This document shows positions 43,372-51,298 of a stretch of DNA of 64,000 nt, one piece after another. The stretch is taken from positions 744,001 through 808,000 of the forward strand of contig NZ_FXBL01000004.1 of NCBI RefSeq assembly GCF_900177325.1, read 5' to 3'. The notes beneath the pieces were generated by a model. That model was not told the origin of the DNA. It ran no database searches and saw only the letters and a program-made list of their open reading frames with translations. The translations under genes and the position numbers were made by a program. Source of the stretch: Mesorhizobium australicum (GTDB lineage: Bacteria; Pseudomonadota; Alphaproteobacteria; Rhizobiales; Rhizobiaceae). How positions within the stretch are numbered: the first letter of the stretch is position 1; every line of letters begins with the position of its first letter.

Positions 43372-45546
43372 ATGGTTTTGAAACGCGCGGGCAGCCTGCT
43401 TGCGGCCATGGCGTTCGCCACACTGTGCGGTGGAACGCTGGAGGCCGGGGCGCGGACCAACAGGGCGCTGCTCGTCGGCGTTTCGGAATATCCGAACCTG
43501 CCGAAGGGCGACTGGCTGGAAGGACCGAAGAACGACGCCGGCCTGGTGCGCGACTATCTCGTCAGCAATCCGACAGCGCCCTTCGCGGCGGTCGACGTGA
43601 CCGTGCTTGCCAGCAACACCGAGGGCGCGGAAGCGCCGACACGGGCGGCGATCCTGAAGGGCCTCGCAAATCTCGCGGCGAAGGCCGAGGCCGGCGACTT
43701 CGTCTACATCCAGTTCTCCGGCCATGGCTCGCAGCAGCCGGCGATCGAACCTTCGACGGAGATCGACGGCAAGGACGAGATCTTTCTCGCGTCGGACGTC
43801 GCCAAGATCGATCCCTCCACGAAGCAGGTACCGAACGCGATCCTCGACGACGAGATCGGCGCGGCGCTGGACGCGATCCGCGACAAAGGCGCCTTCGTCT
43901 GGGTCGTGTTCGACGCCTGCCATTCGGGCACGGCGACGCGCGCGGCTGGACTCGGCGTTGAAGAGAAGGAGCGCAAGATCTCGCCGGAATCGCTCGGCTT
44001 CACGCCTCAGATGATGGCCGAGGCGCGCGGGGAGGCCACGCGTGGAGCGGGAGGCGACGCGGAGCGCGAGAATGCGCTTGGGCTTTCTGATGAAGAAGAA
44101 GGGGCAGGCGGAGCGGAGCGCGGCGGCATGGTCGCCTTCTTCGCCGCGCAGACCGTGGAGACAACACCGGAGTTTCCGCAGCCGGTGACTGATCCTTCGG
44201 GCAAGATCTTCGGCCTGTTTACCTATACGCTGATGTCGAAGCTGGCCGAGAATCCGCAGGTCACCTACCGCCAGCTCAGCCAGAGCATCCTGCAGGCCTA
44301 TTCCGGGCTCAACCGAACCAAGCCGACGCCGCTGTTCGAGGGCGATCTCGACGCGCCGGTGTTCGGCATGGAGCCGGGCGACGCCGTGCTTCAATGGAAG
44401 GTGGCGATTAAGGACGGCGTCGTGGCGCTGCCGGCCGGCATGCTGCACAGGGTCGAGCCCGGCACCAAGCTCGCCCTGCTGAAATCACCGCTCGATCCGA
44501 TCGACGACGCGATCGGCTACCTGGAGGTGCGCTCGGCGACCAACCTGACCAGCCAGGCGCTGCCGGCGGCCTTTGCCGGTCGCTCCGCGCTGCGGATGGA
44601 GGAAATCCCGGACGGGGCCTATGCGCGGATCGCCGAGATGGCGATCAACTTCGAACTCGCGGTCGCTAAGGCGCCGGATGCGGACGGACTGTCCGAGGAT
44701 GTCGCGCGCGCCAACGCGGCTTTGGAGGCGATCGCGGCGGACGGCAAGACGCCGCTGAAGCTGAGCGTGGTCGAGCCCGGCGCGCCGGCCGACATACGGC
44801 TCGCGGTGATGCGCGAGAGCGACGTGCCGGGCGCTGCCGCCGAAGCGTCGAAGGAGGCCGCACTCTGGCTGTTGCCGCCCTCGGGAGAGATCAGCCTGGA
44901 GCAGGGCCGCCGCCCGCCGTCGATGTTCACGTCGGATGCGGAAAAGCTCGGCGCGAAGCTTTCCGATGATCTCGTCGTGATCTCGCGGGCGATGAACCTG
45001 TCGCGCCTTGCGGGCGCGTCCGACTTCCGCCGCGGCGATGTCAGCGTCACCTTCTCGATCCAGCGAGCGGACGAGGAGGAGCTGACGCCGATCGAGGCGG
45101 GGAACGTGCCGGTGCTGCATCCGGGCGATTCGATCTTTGTCTCGGCGAAGAACGAGTCCCGCAAGCCGGTCGACCTCAACGTGCTCTATGTCGGCAGCGA
45201 CTACACGATCAGCTCGGCGGAAGCGCCGATCCGCCTGCACGAGCGGGACGAGCTGCCGGACACCGGCCTGTTCACCGTGTCGGAGGGAAGTTTCGGCAAC
45301 GAGCGACTGATCGCGGTGCTGACCGAGGCGGAGCAGCAGTCGTCCACGCTCGACCTTGGCTACCTGGCGCAGAAGGGCGTGCGGCAGGCGACGCGCTCGG
45401 CCGCTGCGCCCGAAGGCTTCGCGGGTCTGCTGGACGATATCGCCAAGGCACCGGCGACGCGCGACGTCAAGCGTTTCCAGGACAAGCGCGGCTCCAAGGG
45501 CGCGGTGCTTGTCTTCCCGATGGAGACCAGCCCGGCTGCAAACTAG
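43372..45546 (+). CDS. Secreted caspase-like protease (peptidase C14, metacaspase) with C-terminal extension
   Basis: This 724-residue protein has an N-terminal signal peptide (MVLKRAGSLLAAMAFATLCGG ... EAGA) and a C14 caspase fold (about 30-330). The catalytic dyad is His118 in FSGHGSQQ and Cys183 in FDACHSGT. An acidic low-complexity insert (about 215-250) separates the p20- and p10-like halves. The long C-terminal region includes a DUF4384-like part around 590-640 ('IFVSAKNESRKPVDLNVLYV'). Bacterial metacaspases of this kind cleave after Arg/Lys and act in envelope or stress biology, but few have known roles. It heads a four-gene operon. GGGAGAG precedes the ATG. Confidence 0.87.
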   Translation: MVLKRAGSLLAAMAFATLCGGTLEAGARTNRALLVGVSEYPNLPKGDWLEGPKNDAGLVRDYLVSNPTAPFAAVDVTVLASNTEGAEAPTRAAILKGLANLAAKAEAGDFVYIQFSGHGSQQPAIEPSTEIDGKDEIFLASDVAKIDPSTKQVPNAILDDEIGAALDAIRDKGAFVWVVFDACHSGTATRAAGLGVEEKERKISPESLGFTPQMMAEARGEATRGAGGDAERENALGLSDEEEGAGGAERGGMVAFFAAQTVETTPEFPQPVTDPSGKIFGLFTYTLMSKLAENPQVTYRQLSQSILQAYSGLNRTKPTPLFEGDLDAPVFGMEPGDAVLQWKVAIKDGVVALPAGMLHRVEPGTKLALLKSPLDPIDDAIGYLEVRSATNLTSQALPAAFAGRSALRMEEIPDGAYARIAEMAINFELAVAKAPDADGLSEDVARANAALEAIAADGKTPLKLSVVEPGAPADIRLAVMRESDVPGAAAEASKEAALWLLPPSGEISLEQGRRPPSMFTSDAEKLGAKLSDDLVVISRAMNLSRLAGASDFRRGDVSVTFSIQRADEEELTPIEAGNVPVLHPGDSIFVSAKNESRKPVDLNVLYVGSDYTISSAEAPIRLHERDELPDTGLFTVSEGSFGNERLIAVLTEAEQQSSTLDLGYLAQKGVRQATRSAAAPEGFAGLLDDIAKAPATRDVKRFQDKRGSKGAVLVFPMETSPAAN

Positions 45547-45615
45547 CCGGCTTCCTCTTGAAGCAAACCGCGTCTATGGAATCATGATCGGGCAAGGCCC
45601 GAGACGAGGCATGAC

Positions 45616-45984
45616 ATGACAGGCATCAGGCATCTCGCACTGGCGGCCGTAGCCGCGACGGCCGCCTTCGTTCCGGCGGCTCGGGCGGACTGTGTGATCT
45701 GCGCCAACTCGATCGTCATGAACGAGGATCTCGCGGACTGCTTCCTGCAGAAATACGCCGATCCGGCGGCGATCAGCGGCGACATGGTGGCGGTCGACCT
45801 CAGCCGCTGCGAGAAGAGCCGCAGTGTCGTGCTGGCGCTGCCTGAGCCGAAGGCCGCCTTCGAGGAGCCGGACACCAAGTTTCTCCTGTCGCGGGGTCAG
45901 GTCGAGTGCCTGAAGGACAAGCTGCAATCCGACGAGATCGACCTCGATCCGTCGGCACGCATCGACCTGGGCGCTTGCCGATGA
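45616..45984 (+). CDS. Small secreted cysteine-containing protein of the metacaspase operon
   Basis: The 122-residue product has a signal peptide (MTGIRHLALAAVAATAAFVPAARA) and a mature part with six cysteines (CVIC, DCF, RCEK, ECL and terminal ACR), suggesting a disulfide-stabilised periplasmic protein. It follows the caspase gene by 69 bases and its stop overlaps the next gene's ATG by 4 bases. I do not recognise the domain. Its position suggests it is a partner, inhibitor or substrate of the caspase-like protease. Confidence 0.72.
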   Translation: MTGIRHLALAAVAATAAFVPAARADCVICANSIVMNEDLADCFLQKYADPAAISGDMVAVDLSRCEKSRSVVLALPEPKAAFEEPDTKFLLSRGQVECLKDKLQSDEIDLDPSARIDLGACR

Positions 45985-46613
45985 AGAAGCCGGCGAAGCT
46001 GCCGGATACCGGCACCGGCATACCGATGCCGAACACGCAGGAGCCCAAGGACGAGCCGAATCCCTTCAAGGCGACAGACTGGCGGCTGTTCCTGTTTGCC
46101 TGGAGCGGCTTTACGCTCCGGGTGCTCTTATGCGTCGGCGCCGTCTTCTCGGCGGCGCAGTTCCTGCAATCGCGCCAGGACAAGCGGGTCGAGCGCACGC
46201 TGGCGTTGGTCGAGCTGTGGGAAAAGCCGGAATACCAGGAGGCGCAGAGCGCCGTGAAACGCCGGCTGGGCGAGCTGAACCGGCAGGCGGCAGGCCTCGT
46301 GACGTCGCAGACCTCGCCGGAGCAGATGGACATCATCATGGCGAGCATCGGCGCGAAGGCGATGACCGATGAGGGCGGAACCATGCCGCTTGCCGAATTC
46401 CAGGACCGGTTCGACAGGGTCGTCTACTTCCTGAGCCGGCTCGCCTCCTGCGTGAACACCAAGCTCTGTGACCGCGCGGTAGCGGACGAGTTCTTCCTCG
46501 ACTATGCGCGGTCGTTCTGGCGCTTCTTCTCGACCTATATCGAGCGCGAGCGCAAGGCCGGCACGGCCAATCTGGCCGTCGGGATCGAGACCTACCTCAA
46601 GGCGCCGCGGTGA
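45981..46613 (+). CDS. Membrane protein of the metacaspase operon
   Basis: This 210-residue protein has a proline-rich cytoplasmic N-terminus, one membrane span (about 38-58, WSGFTLRVLLCVGAVFSAAQ) and a helical region 'SRQDKRVERTLALVELWEKP' onward. The fold pattern resembles DUF4760-like membrane proteins, but this is tentative. It overlaps the preceding gene (ATGA) and the following gene (GTGA). An adaptor or anchor role for the caspase is inference only. Confidence 0.7.
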   Translation: MKKPAKLPDTGTGIPMPNTQEPKDEPNPFKATDWRLFLFAWSGFTLRVLLCVGAVFSAAQFLQSRQDKRVERTLALVELWEKPEYQEAQSAVKRRLGELNRQAAGLVTSQTSPEQMDIIMASIGAKAMTDEGGTMPLAEFQDRFDRVVYFLSRLASCVNTKLCDRAVADEFFLDYARSFWRFFSTYIERERKAGTANLAVGIETYLKAPR

Positions 46614-46831
46614 GGCTGCTCGACACCGACCACCCGTTCTTCCGGCCGCTGTGGATTCGCATCGCGACCTTCGGCTTCACCGCAGGCTGGGCGCTCTTTG
46701 AACTGTGGAGCGGCGCGTTCCTGTGGGCCTGCGTGGTAGGCGCGCTGGCGCTGATGTCGTTTCACGGCTTTTTCATCGACTTCAATCCAGACCGGCACCA
46801 GCTCAGCCGGAAGGACGACGAAGCCTCCTGA
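46610..46831 (+). CDS. Small membrane protein of the metacaspase operon
   Basis: This 73-residue protein starts at a GTG that overlaps the upstream stop (GTGA). It contains two hydrophobic segments (about 14-36 and 38-55, 'FTAGWALFELWSGAFLWACV') and a charged C-terminus. The tight overlap indicates translational coupling with the upstream membrane protein. It ends 4 bases before the stop of the convergent ferredoxin reductase gene. The family is unknown to me. Confidence 0.68.
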   Translation: MRLLDTDHPFFRPLWIRIATFGFTAGWALFELWSGAFLWACVVGALALMSFHGFFIDFNPDRHQLSRKDDEAS

Positions 46832-46835
46832 AAGC

Positions 46836-48074
46836 TCACCCGCGCGATGCGCCGGCTTTCATCAGCGCGGCGAGGTCGAAACCGGACGCCTGCACGGCTT
46901 CCAGGGTCAGCGGTGTCGGCTGGCTGAGCAGCCGGCGCGCCGCCATGTGGTCGCCCGGCACATTGACCGTTTCCACGCCGATCAGCTCGCCGAGACGGAA
47001 GCACTGGACGGAAAGCTTGCCGTCGTCGACACCGCCGCGAATCTCGTGATGGTCGGCGCCCGCCGTCAGTCCGGCGATCTGGAGCTTGTGCGGTCCCTGG
47101 TCGCTCCAGAACCAGGGCAGCTTGTCGTAGCGCTCGGGATGGCCGACCAGCCGCCGCGACAGACATTTCGCCTGGTCGATGGCGTTCTGGACGGATTCGA
47201 GGCGGATCTGCAGGCCCTCCTGGCCGAAGGGGAAGGAGGCGCAGTCGCCGATCGCCGAGATGGCGGGGTCCTCCGTGGCGAGGAGATCGTCGACACGCAC
47301 GCCGTCATGCACGTAAAGGCCGGCGGCTTCCGCGATTTCAGCATTCGGAATGACACCGGCCGAGATGAGGACGAGGTCCGCCGGGATTCGCTCCCCCTCG
47401 GCGGTTTCGACACCGCCCGCCTTGCCTGCCCCGTCGTCAAGGATGGCGCGGGCGAGCGAGTTGAGCCGCACGTCGACGCCGCTCGCCGTGTGGACGGCGT
47501 AGAAGTATTCGGAGACCGGCGGCGAGACGACGCGCGACATCAGCCGCGCGGTGGCTTCGAGAACGGTGACATGCAGCCCGGCCGCCCGCGCAGTCGCCGC
47601 GACTTCGAGGCCGATGAAGCCGCCGCCGACCACGACCAGGCGTGAGGCCCCGGCGAGCCGCTCGCGCAGGTTCTCGGCATCGGCCAGCGTGCGCAGGCCG
47701 ACCACATTGTCGAGGTCGATCCCCGGCAGCGGCAGGCGGCGGTTGCGCGTGCCGGTGGCGAGGACGAGATGGCCGTAGGCGATGGTGCGGCCGTTCGAGA
47801 GCGTGACGGTCCGATCGGCGCGATCGATTCCGGTGACAGTACGGCCGTCCTCGAGGCCGATCCTGTTCTTCTCGAAGAAGTCGGCATTACGGAAGAGCAG
47901 CCGGTCCGGATTCGGGTCCTTGATGTATCCCTTGGAGAGTGGCGGCCGCTGGTAGGGCAGGCCCGGCTCCTCGCCGATGATGAGGATTTCGCTCTCGAAC
48001 CCGTCCTGGCGCAGGCTCGCAGCGGTCTGGAAGCCGGCCTGGCCGCTGCCGGCGATGAGAATTCTGTCGGTCAT
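46836..48074 (-). CDS. FAD-dependent ferredoxin/rubredoxin reductase
   Basis: This 412-residue flavoprotein is of the putidaredoxin/rhodocoxin reductase type. The FAD-binding GxGxxG is in ILIAGSGQAGFQTAASL, the NAD-binding one in VVVGGGFIGLEVAATA, and the second FAD motif in AISAIGDCASFP. A C-terminal reductase domain (about 320-405) completes the fold. It should pass electrons from NAD(P)H to a ferredoxin for a P450 or dioxygenase, but no such partner is adjacent. It is convergent with the metacaspase operon. Confidence 0.88.
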   Translation of the reverse strand: MTDRILIAGSGQAGFQTAASLRQDGFESEILIIGEEPGLPYQRPPLSKGYIKDPNPDRLLFRNADFFEKNRIGLEDGRTVTGIDRADRTVTLSNGRTIAYGHLVLATGTRNRRLPLPGIDLDNVVGLRTLADAENLRERLAGASRLVVVGGGFIGLEVAATARAAGLHVTVLEATARLMSRVVSPPVSEYFYAVHTASGVDVRLNSLARAILDDGAGKAGGVETAEGERIPADLVLISAGVIPNAEIAEAAGLYVHDGVRVDDLLATEDPAISAIGDCASFPFGQEGLQIRLESVQNAIDQAKCLSRRLVGHPERYDKLPWFWSDQGPHKLQIAGLTAGADHHEIRGGVDDGKLSVQCFRLGELIGVETVNVPGDHMAARRLLSQPTPLTLEAVQASGFDLAALMKAGASRG

Positions 48075-48196
48075 GGTTCAGTCCGAGAAAGCGGGACCGG
48101 GCGTCCCTGGCAGACGCGAGATGAACCATAATCGGAAGAGAAAGCCAATCTCTCGTTGCGACCGGCGTTTGTGCCCGCCTGCCGCTTTTCACTCCC

Positions 48197-48233
48197 GAAA
48201 AAACAAACGACCCCCGGACGAACCGGGGGTCGC
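48197..48233 (-). terminator. Terminator after the secreted protease gene
   Basis: On the minus strand a 10-base stem CGACCCCCGG/CCGGGGGTCG with a 5-base loop is followed by TTTGTTTTTTCG. It lies 21 bases past the protease stop codon. Confidence 0.85.
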
Positions 48234-48253
48234 GCAATGAAGATGCGGTCAGA

Positions 48254-49465
48254 TCAGCAGTAAGCTGCGCTGGCCGTGCAGGTCGCCTGCATCATGCCGC
48301 CGATGTTGCCGGCGCCATAGGCTCCGTAGGATGCATTCGGCCATTCGGCGTTCTGGCCGAACCAGGACGCGCCCTGGACGTTGATGCCGACCGAGGTGTA
48401 GCCCCAGCTCGTCACGCCGACGACGATATTCCGGTTGGCCGCATTGCCGAGCGAGGCGCTGCCGGTCACGACCGGAGCCGTACCGAAGTTGACGAGCCAC
48501 GGGCCACCCGAGGAACCGCCTGTCATGGCGGAGCCGAGCTGGGTGTTCTTCAGCAGCTTGCCATTCGAGCCGGTCAAAGTGATGTACTTGCCGTAGGAGT
48601 CGCCGCGCAGCATCTGGTAGCCGTTGTCGATCGCGACCGGATAGCCGATCTGAGTGATCTGGGCGACCGTTGCATTGCCGAAGATCGGCGTAGAGAGATA
48701 GCTGTAACCGTTCCAGCCGTAGCCGTACCAGCCGCCCATGCCAGTGCCTGCATAGACACTGTTCTTCGGCGCAAGCGTGACGGTCGCCAGATCGTTGTTG
48801 CAGACCACGCCGGTGGCGCCGGACTGGCAGGTGTCGGTGCCGTTGAAGTAGACGGTCGGAATACGCCAGGTCACGCCGCTATAGTAGCCCCACGGGCCGC
48901 CCGCGGAATTGTAGTTCGCCGGATACCAGCGCACTTCGTTCGCGAAGCCGGCCGTGCCCTGGCCGTAATTGTGCACGCAGTGCGCGGCGGTGATCAGCAC
49001 GCCCTTCTTCACGAGAGACGCGGTGCAGACGTACCAGCTCGAGCCGAAGCGCATCCAGAGCTTGCCGGAATAGCGATAGGGGCGGCTCCCGACGGGAACG
49101 AGTGCGCCGTTGGTCGTGTTCATAGGAACGCCGGTCACAGCCACGCGGGCGATGGTGTAGGGCCACTTGTAGCTGCTGTTCAGGCCGTAGGCGTTGCTGC
49201 CGACGCCGTTGTCTCCGGTCGCACCGGCCTGCTCGCCGACGGTTGGCGTGCCGCCCGTGCTGGCATAGGGAACGACGCTCGGCGTGGTGGTCGGCAGACG
49301 GCTGAGACCGGGGCCGACGGGTCCCGAGGCCGAGGCAGATCCCGATGGCCCGGCTGCTACGGTTTTGGCTCCGTTGGCGAGCTGGGCACTGCCCATCTCC
49401 ACAAGCGCCAGCGTGATGCCAAGTGTGATTGATGTGAGCCTGGCTGCTTTCAGCAAGCTAGACAT
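48254..49465 (-). CDS. Secreted V8/trypsin-like serine protease
   Basis: This 403-residue exported protease has a signal peptide (MSSLLKAARLTSITLGITLA ... GSA) and a Gly/Ser/Thr/Pro-rich pro-region (about 30-95). The chymotrypsin-fold domain has His162 in LITAAHC, Asp225 in NNDLATVTL and Ser319 in GGSSGGP. The sequence is rich in Tyr, Trp, Gly and Asn, as in extracellular glutamyl-endopeptidase-like enzymes. GGAGG precedes the ATG. The upstream AT-rich region contains a perfect TGTGA-N6-TCACA site. Base composition is lower in GC than in most neighbours. The substrate is unknown. Confidence 0.85.
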   Translation of the reverse strand: MSSLLKAARLTSITLGITLALVEMGSAQLANGAKTVAAGPSGSASASGPVGPGLSRLPTTTPSVVPYASTGGTPTVGEQAGATGDNGVGSNAYGLNSSYKWPYTIARVAVTGVPMNTTNGALVPVGSRPYRYSGKLWMRFGSSWYVCTASLVKKGVLITAAHCVHNYGQGTAGFANEVRWYPANYNSAGGPWGYYSGVTWRIPTVYFNGTDTCQSGATGVVCNNDLATVTLAPKNSVYAGTGMGGWYGYGWNGYSYLSTPIFGNATVAQITQIGYPVAIDNGYQMLRGDSYGKYITLTGSNGKLLKNTQLGSAMTGGSSGGPWLVNFGTAPVVTGSASLGNAANRNIVVGVTSWGYTSVGINVQGASWFGQNAEWPNASYGAYGAGNIGGMMQATCTASAAYC

Positions 49466-49606
49466 GATGTTCCTCCAAAAAGGGGTTCGACTTATTCCGG
49501 CGCGGAGATTACTCCGGCCATTGGGTTACGCAAGGGAAATTTATGGTAAGAAATGGGCGAAAACTGTGTTTTTTCTCACGTAAGAAAAAATAAATAGTCG
49601 TCCGAC

Positions 49607-49622
49607 TGTGACATGTTTCACA
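49607..49622. promoter_or_regulatory. Perfect CRP-type palindrome TGTGA-N6-TCACA
   Basis: TGTGA-CATGTT-TCACA matches the classical CRP/FNR-superfamily consensus exactly. It lies 142 bases upstream of the secreted protease start codon (leftward) within AT-rich DNA. A second dyad, TTTTTTCT-N6-AGAAAAAA, lies at 49569-49590. Activation of the protease gene by a cAMP-dependent Crp-like factor is inference. Confidence 0.45.
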
Positions 49623-49654
49623 AAGCAGTTGTATGAAAACTATCCTGTTTCGGT

Positions 49655-49951
49655 TTAGTTTAAGAGTTGTTTCAAGTTTCGAAGGAGATTGGCAGAGATG
49701 CTAGTACGTTCCCTAACGTAAGATAAGCATAGATCAAATCGAACCGTGTCCAGAGCGTTCTCTTTCGCGATTGCGGTGATTCGATTCTGAATCATGTATT
49801 GGTGGAAATCCGCACCCTGGGTTTCGCTGAGGCCTGAGATACTTGAGGCAAGTGGCCGGTCAACACGACCGAGGTTCGAGGCGGAGACATTATTTGCACG
49901 AGAACTGATCGCTGCCCGTAAAAGTTGAACAAGCGCGATTGTCCTCCCCAT
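49655..49951 (-). CDS. Doubtful small hypothetical protein in an AT-rich stretch
   Basis: An open frame of 98 residues from the ATG at 49951 (MGRTIALVQLLRAAI) ends LLRNLKQLLN. A GTG at 49999 would add 16 residues. Amino acid composition is plausible for a small helical protein, and codon use matches the lower local GC. No convincing Shine-Dalgarno precedes either start, and I recognise no family. It follows the orphan module gene on the same strand. It may be a real orphan gene or chance. Confidence 0.35.
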   Translation of the reverse strand: MGRTIALVQLLRAAISSRANNVSASNLGRVDRPLASSISGLSETQGADFHQYMIQNRITAIAKENALDTVRFDLCLSYVRERTSISANLLRNLKQLLN

Positions 49952-49996
49952 GTGAGGGAAGGCCGATCTTATCTGCGATGACGCTGCGATCAGGGG

Positions 49997-50597
49997 CACG
50001 ACAGGTGCTTTTCAGGACGTGTCGTGTAGCTCGACTGGAACGGCGGCGGATATGGCGAGCCTTTCGATGAGCGCGCCCAGGCCACGGGTCGCGCCGCCCT
50101 CATTGCCGGCCTCGTCAGACGCCAGTCCCCGATGCAGGAACGACAGGCGGCACAGATGCGCCGCCACCGCCCGCATGTAGAGCCCGAATGCCCTGAGCGA
50201 ATCGGCAACATCCTCCGCATCGAAGGGATGGCTGCCGAAGCCGGCCTGCATCGGGACGGGCGTCCAGGGTCTGCGGGCGAAGCTCCGGAGCGTGCCTTCG
50301 ACATAGGCGCTCAGCAGCGTATTCGCCTGCCAGGCGGCCCACAGCACGCACCAGCGGACCCAGAACGAGCGGCTAGCAGCCTGTTCGGCCATGTCGGCGA
50401 TCGAGAACAGGCGCATGACGATCCTCGCCATCTCCGCCTGTTCCCTCCCTGCCTTCGCCCTCCAGCCCATCTCCGGCTCCCGTTTGACCGGATGTAGTTT
50501 TGGGCATGCTGGCAGGGGTGGGGATGGAAAAAGTTTCGGCTGTGAGAATCTCCAAGCTGGACAAGGGGTTACGGGAGAGCAGGCGAAAATCGATCCA
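49997..50597 (-). repeat. Orphan gene module, copy 2 (inverted relative to copy 1)
   Basis: Read on the minus strand, this copy begins near 50597 with TGGATCGATTTTCGCC and repeats the leader, start region and stop region of the module at 16265-16837. The gene interior differs substantially. The near-identical ends and divergent centre suggest either strong constraint on the flanks or recombination/gene conversion at the ends. Confidence 0.75.
50012..50470 (-). CDS. Hypothetical protein of paralogous family, copy 2
   Basis: The 152-residue product begins MGWRAKAGREQ and ends PVELHDTS, matching the ends of the product at 16381-16821. The middle shares AEQAA.RS.WVRW.VLWA.W and SLRA..L...A.A..L.RL.FL but is otherwise diverged. 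GGGAG lies 6-10 bases before the ATG at 50470, within the conserved leader. No signal peptide, known motif or catalytic pattern is visible. Function is unknown. Confidence 0.65.
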   Translation of the reverse strand: MGWRAKAGREQAEMARIVMRLFSIADMAEQAASRSFWVRWCVLWAAWQANTLLSAYVEGTLRSFARRPWTPVPMQAGFGSHPFDAEDVADSLRAFGLYMRAVAAHLCRLSFLHRGLASDEAGNEGGATRGLGALIERLAISAAVPVELHDTS

Positions 50598-50963
50598 CCG
50601 GAAGGCTCGTTTTTGCTTCGTTCGGCGCAGAGGAACGACGGGACCGCCGAAGGCGGCGAGGGCGATCAGTGCGGTATGTGCGAACGACCCGGCTGTTGCG
50701 ACGCCCCCCGAGATGCGGGATTCATATGAGAATCCTATTTCTTTGACCTGCGGGCGCTCTCGAACGTTTATGGGGTTCGGGGGCATATCCTCGCCAGCTT
50801 CAGCGCCTCGCGGCCAGGTTGGTCCGGTGAAGCCGGTCGCCGAGCGGACGCAGGTCTCTCGGCAGGCACCTTGCGACGGCAGCTGAGTAACAAAAGGCCT
50901 TATGCCGCCGGCTATCGACGATGGCTCGCGCGCAAAGGGCCAAAATGAGCCGGTAGGTGTCCG
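50598..50963. other. Intergenic stretch upstream of the kdp operon
   Basis: This gap between the orphan module and kdpF contains a small dyad GATTC-ATATGA-GAATC near 50719-50734 and presumably the kdp promoter with a KdpE-binding site. I cannot identify a KdpE box with confidence. Open frames here change composition and lack credible starts. Confidence 0.5.
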
Positions 50964-51053
50964 ATGATACTGGAATATGTCCTGAGCGGAGCCGTCACGA
51001 TATTTGTCGCGGCATATCTCGCCTATGCCTTGCTCAGGCCGGAGCGGTTCTGA
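50964..51053 (+). CDS. kdpF: Potassium-transporting ATPase subunit KdpF
   Basis: This 29-residue membrane peptide, MILEYVLSGAVTIFVAAYL then AYALLRPERF, matches KdpF in length and in the terminal LLRPERF. KdpF stabilises the KdpABC complex in the inner membrane. AGGTG lies upstream of the ATG. It is the first gene of the kdp cluster but is followed not by kdpA but by an unknown small gene and kdpB. Confidence 0.88.
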   Translation: MILEYVLSGAVTIFVAAYLAYALLRPERF

Positions 51054-51090
51054 CCGCGGTCCCGGCGTCTTTCCCGAGACAGTGCAGAGC

Positions 51091-51258
51091 ATGGCCAGCC
51101 GCTTCCGCCGCTCGACCGGCGAGATCAATCCCCGGCCTCCCGTCCGCGAGGACAAAAAGGGTGTTCGCGCATCGGACATCATCTTCGGGATCACGCTGGC
51201 GATGCTGATCTCGGCGCTGCTGGTCCGGGCCGTGGCGAGCCTGTTCACGCCGGCTTGA
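51091..51258 (+). CDS. Small membrane protein between kdpF and kdpB
   Basis: The 55-residue product has a basic N-terminus ([20 protein letters not shown]) and one predicted membrane span ([21 protein letters not shown]). It lies 37 bases after kdpF and 40 bases before kdpB. I do not recognise it as a known Kdp subunit. It may be an accessory micro-protein of this pump or an unrelated coding sequence; no strong Shine-Dalgarno is seen. Confidence 0.55.
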   Translation: MASRFRRSTGEINPRPPVREDKKGVRASDIIFGITLAMLISALLVRAVASLFTPA

Positions 51259-51298
51259 CCGCGGGCGCGTTTCCAAGAATTCACAACTGGAGTCTCCC

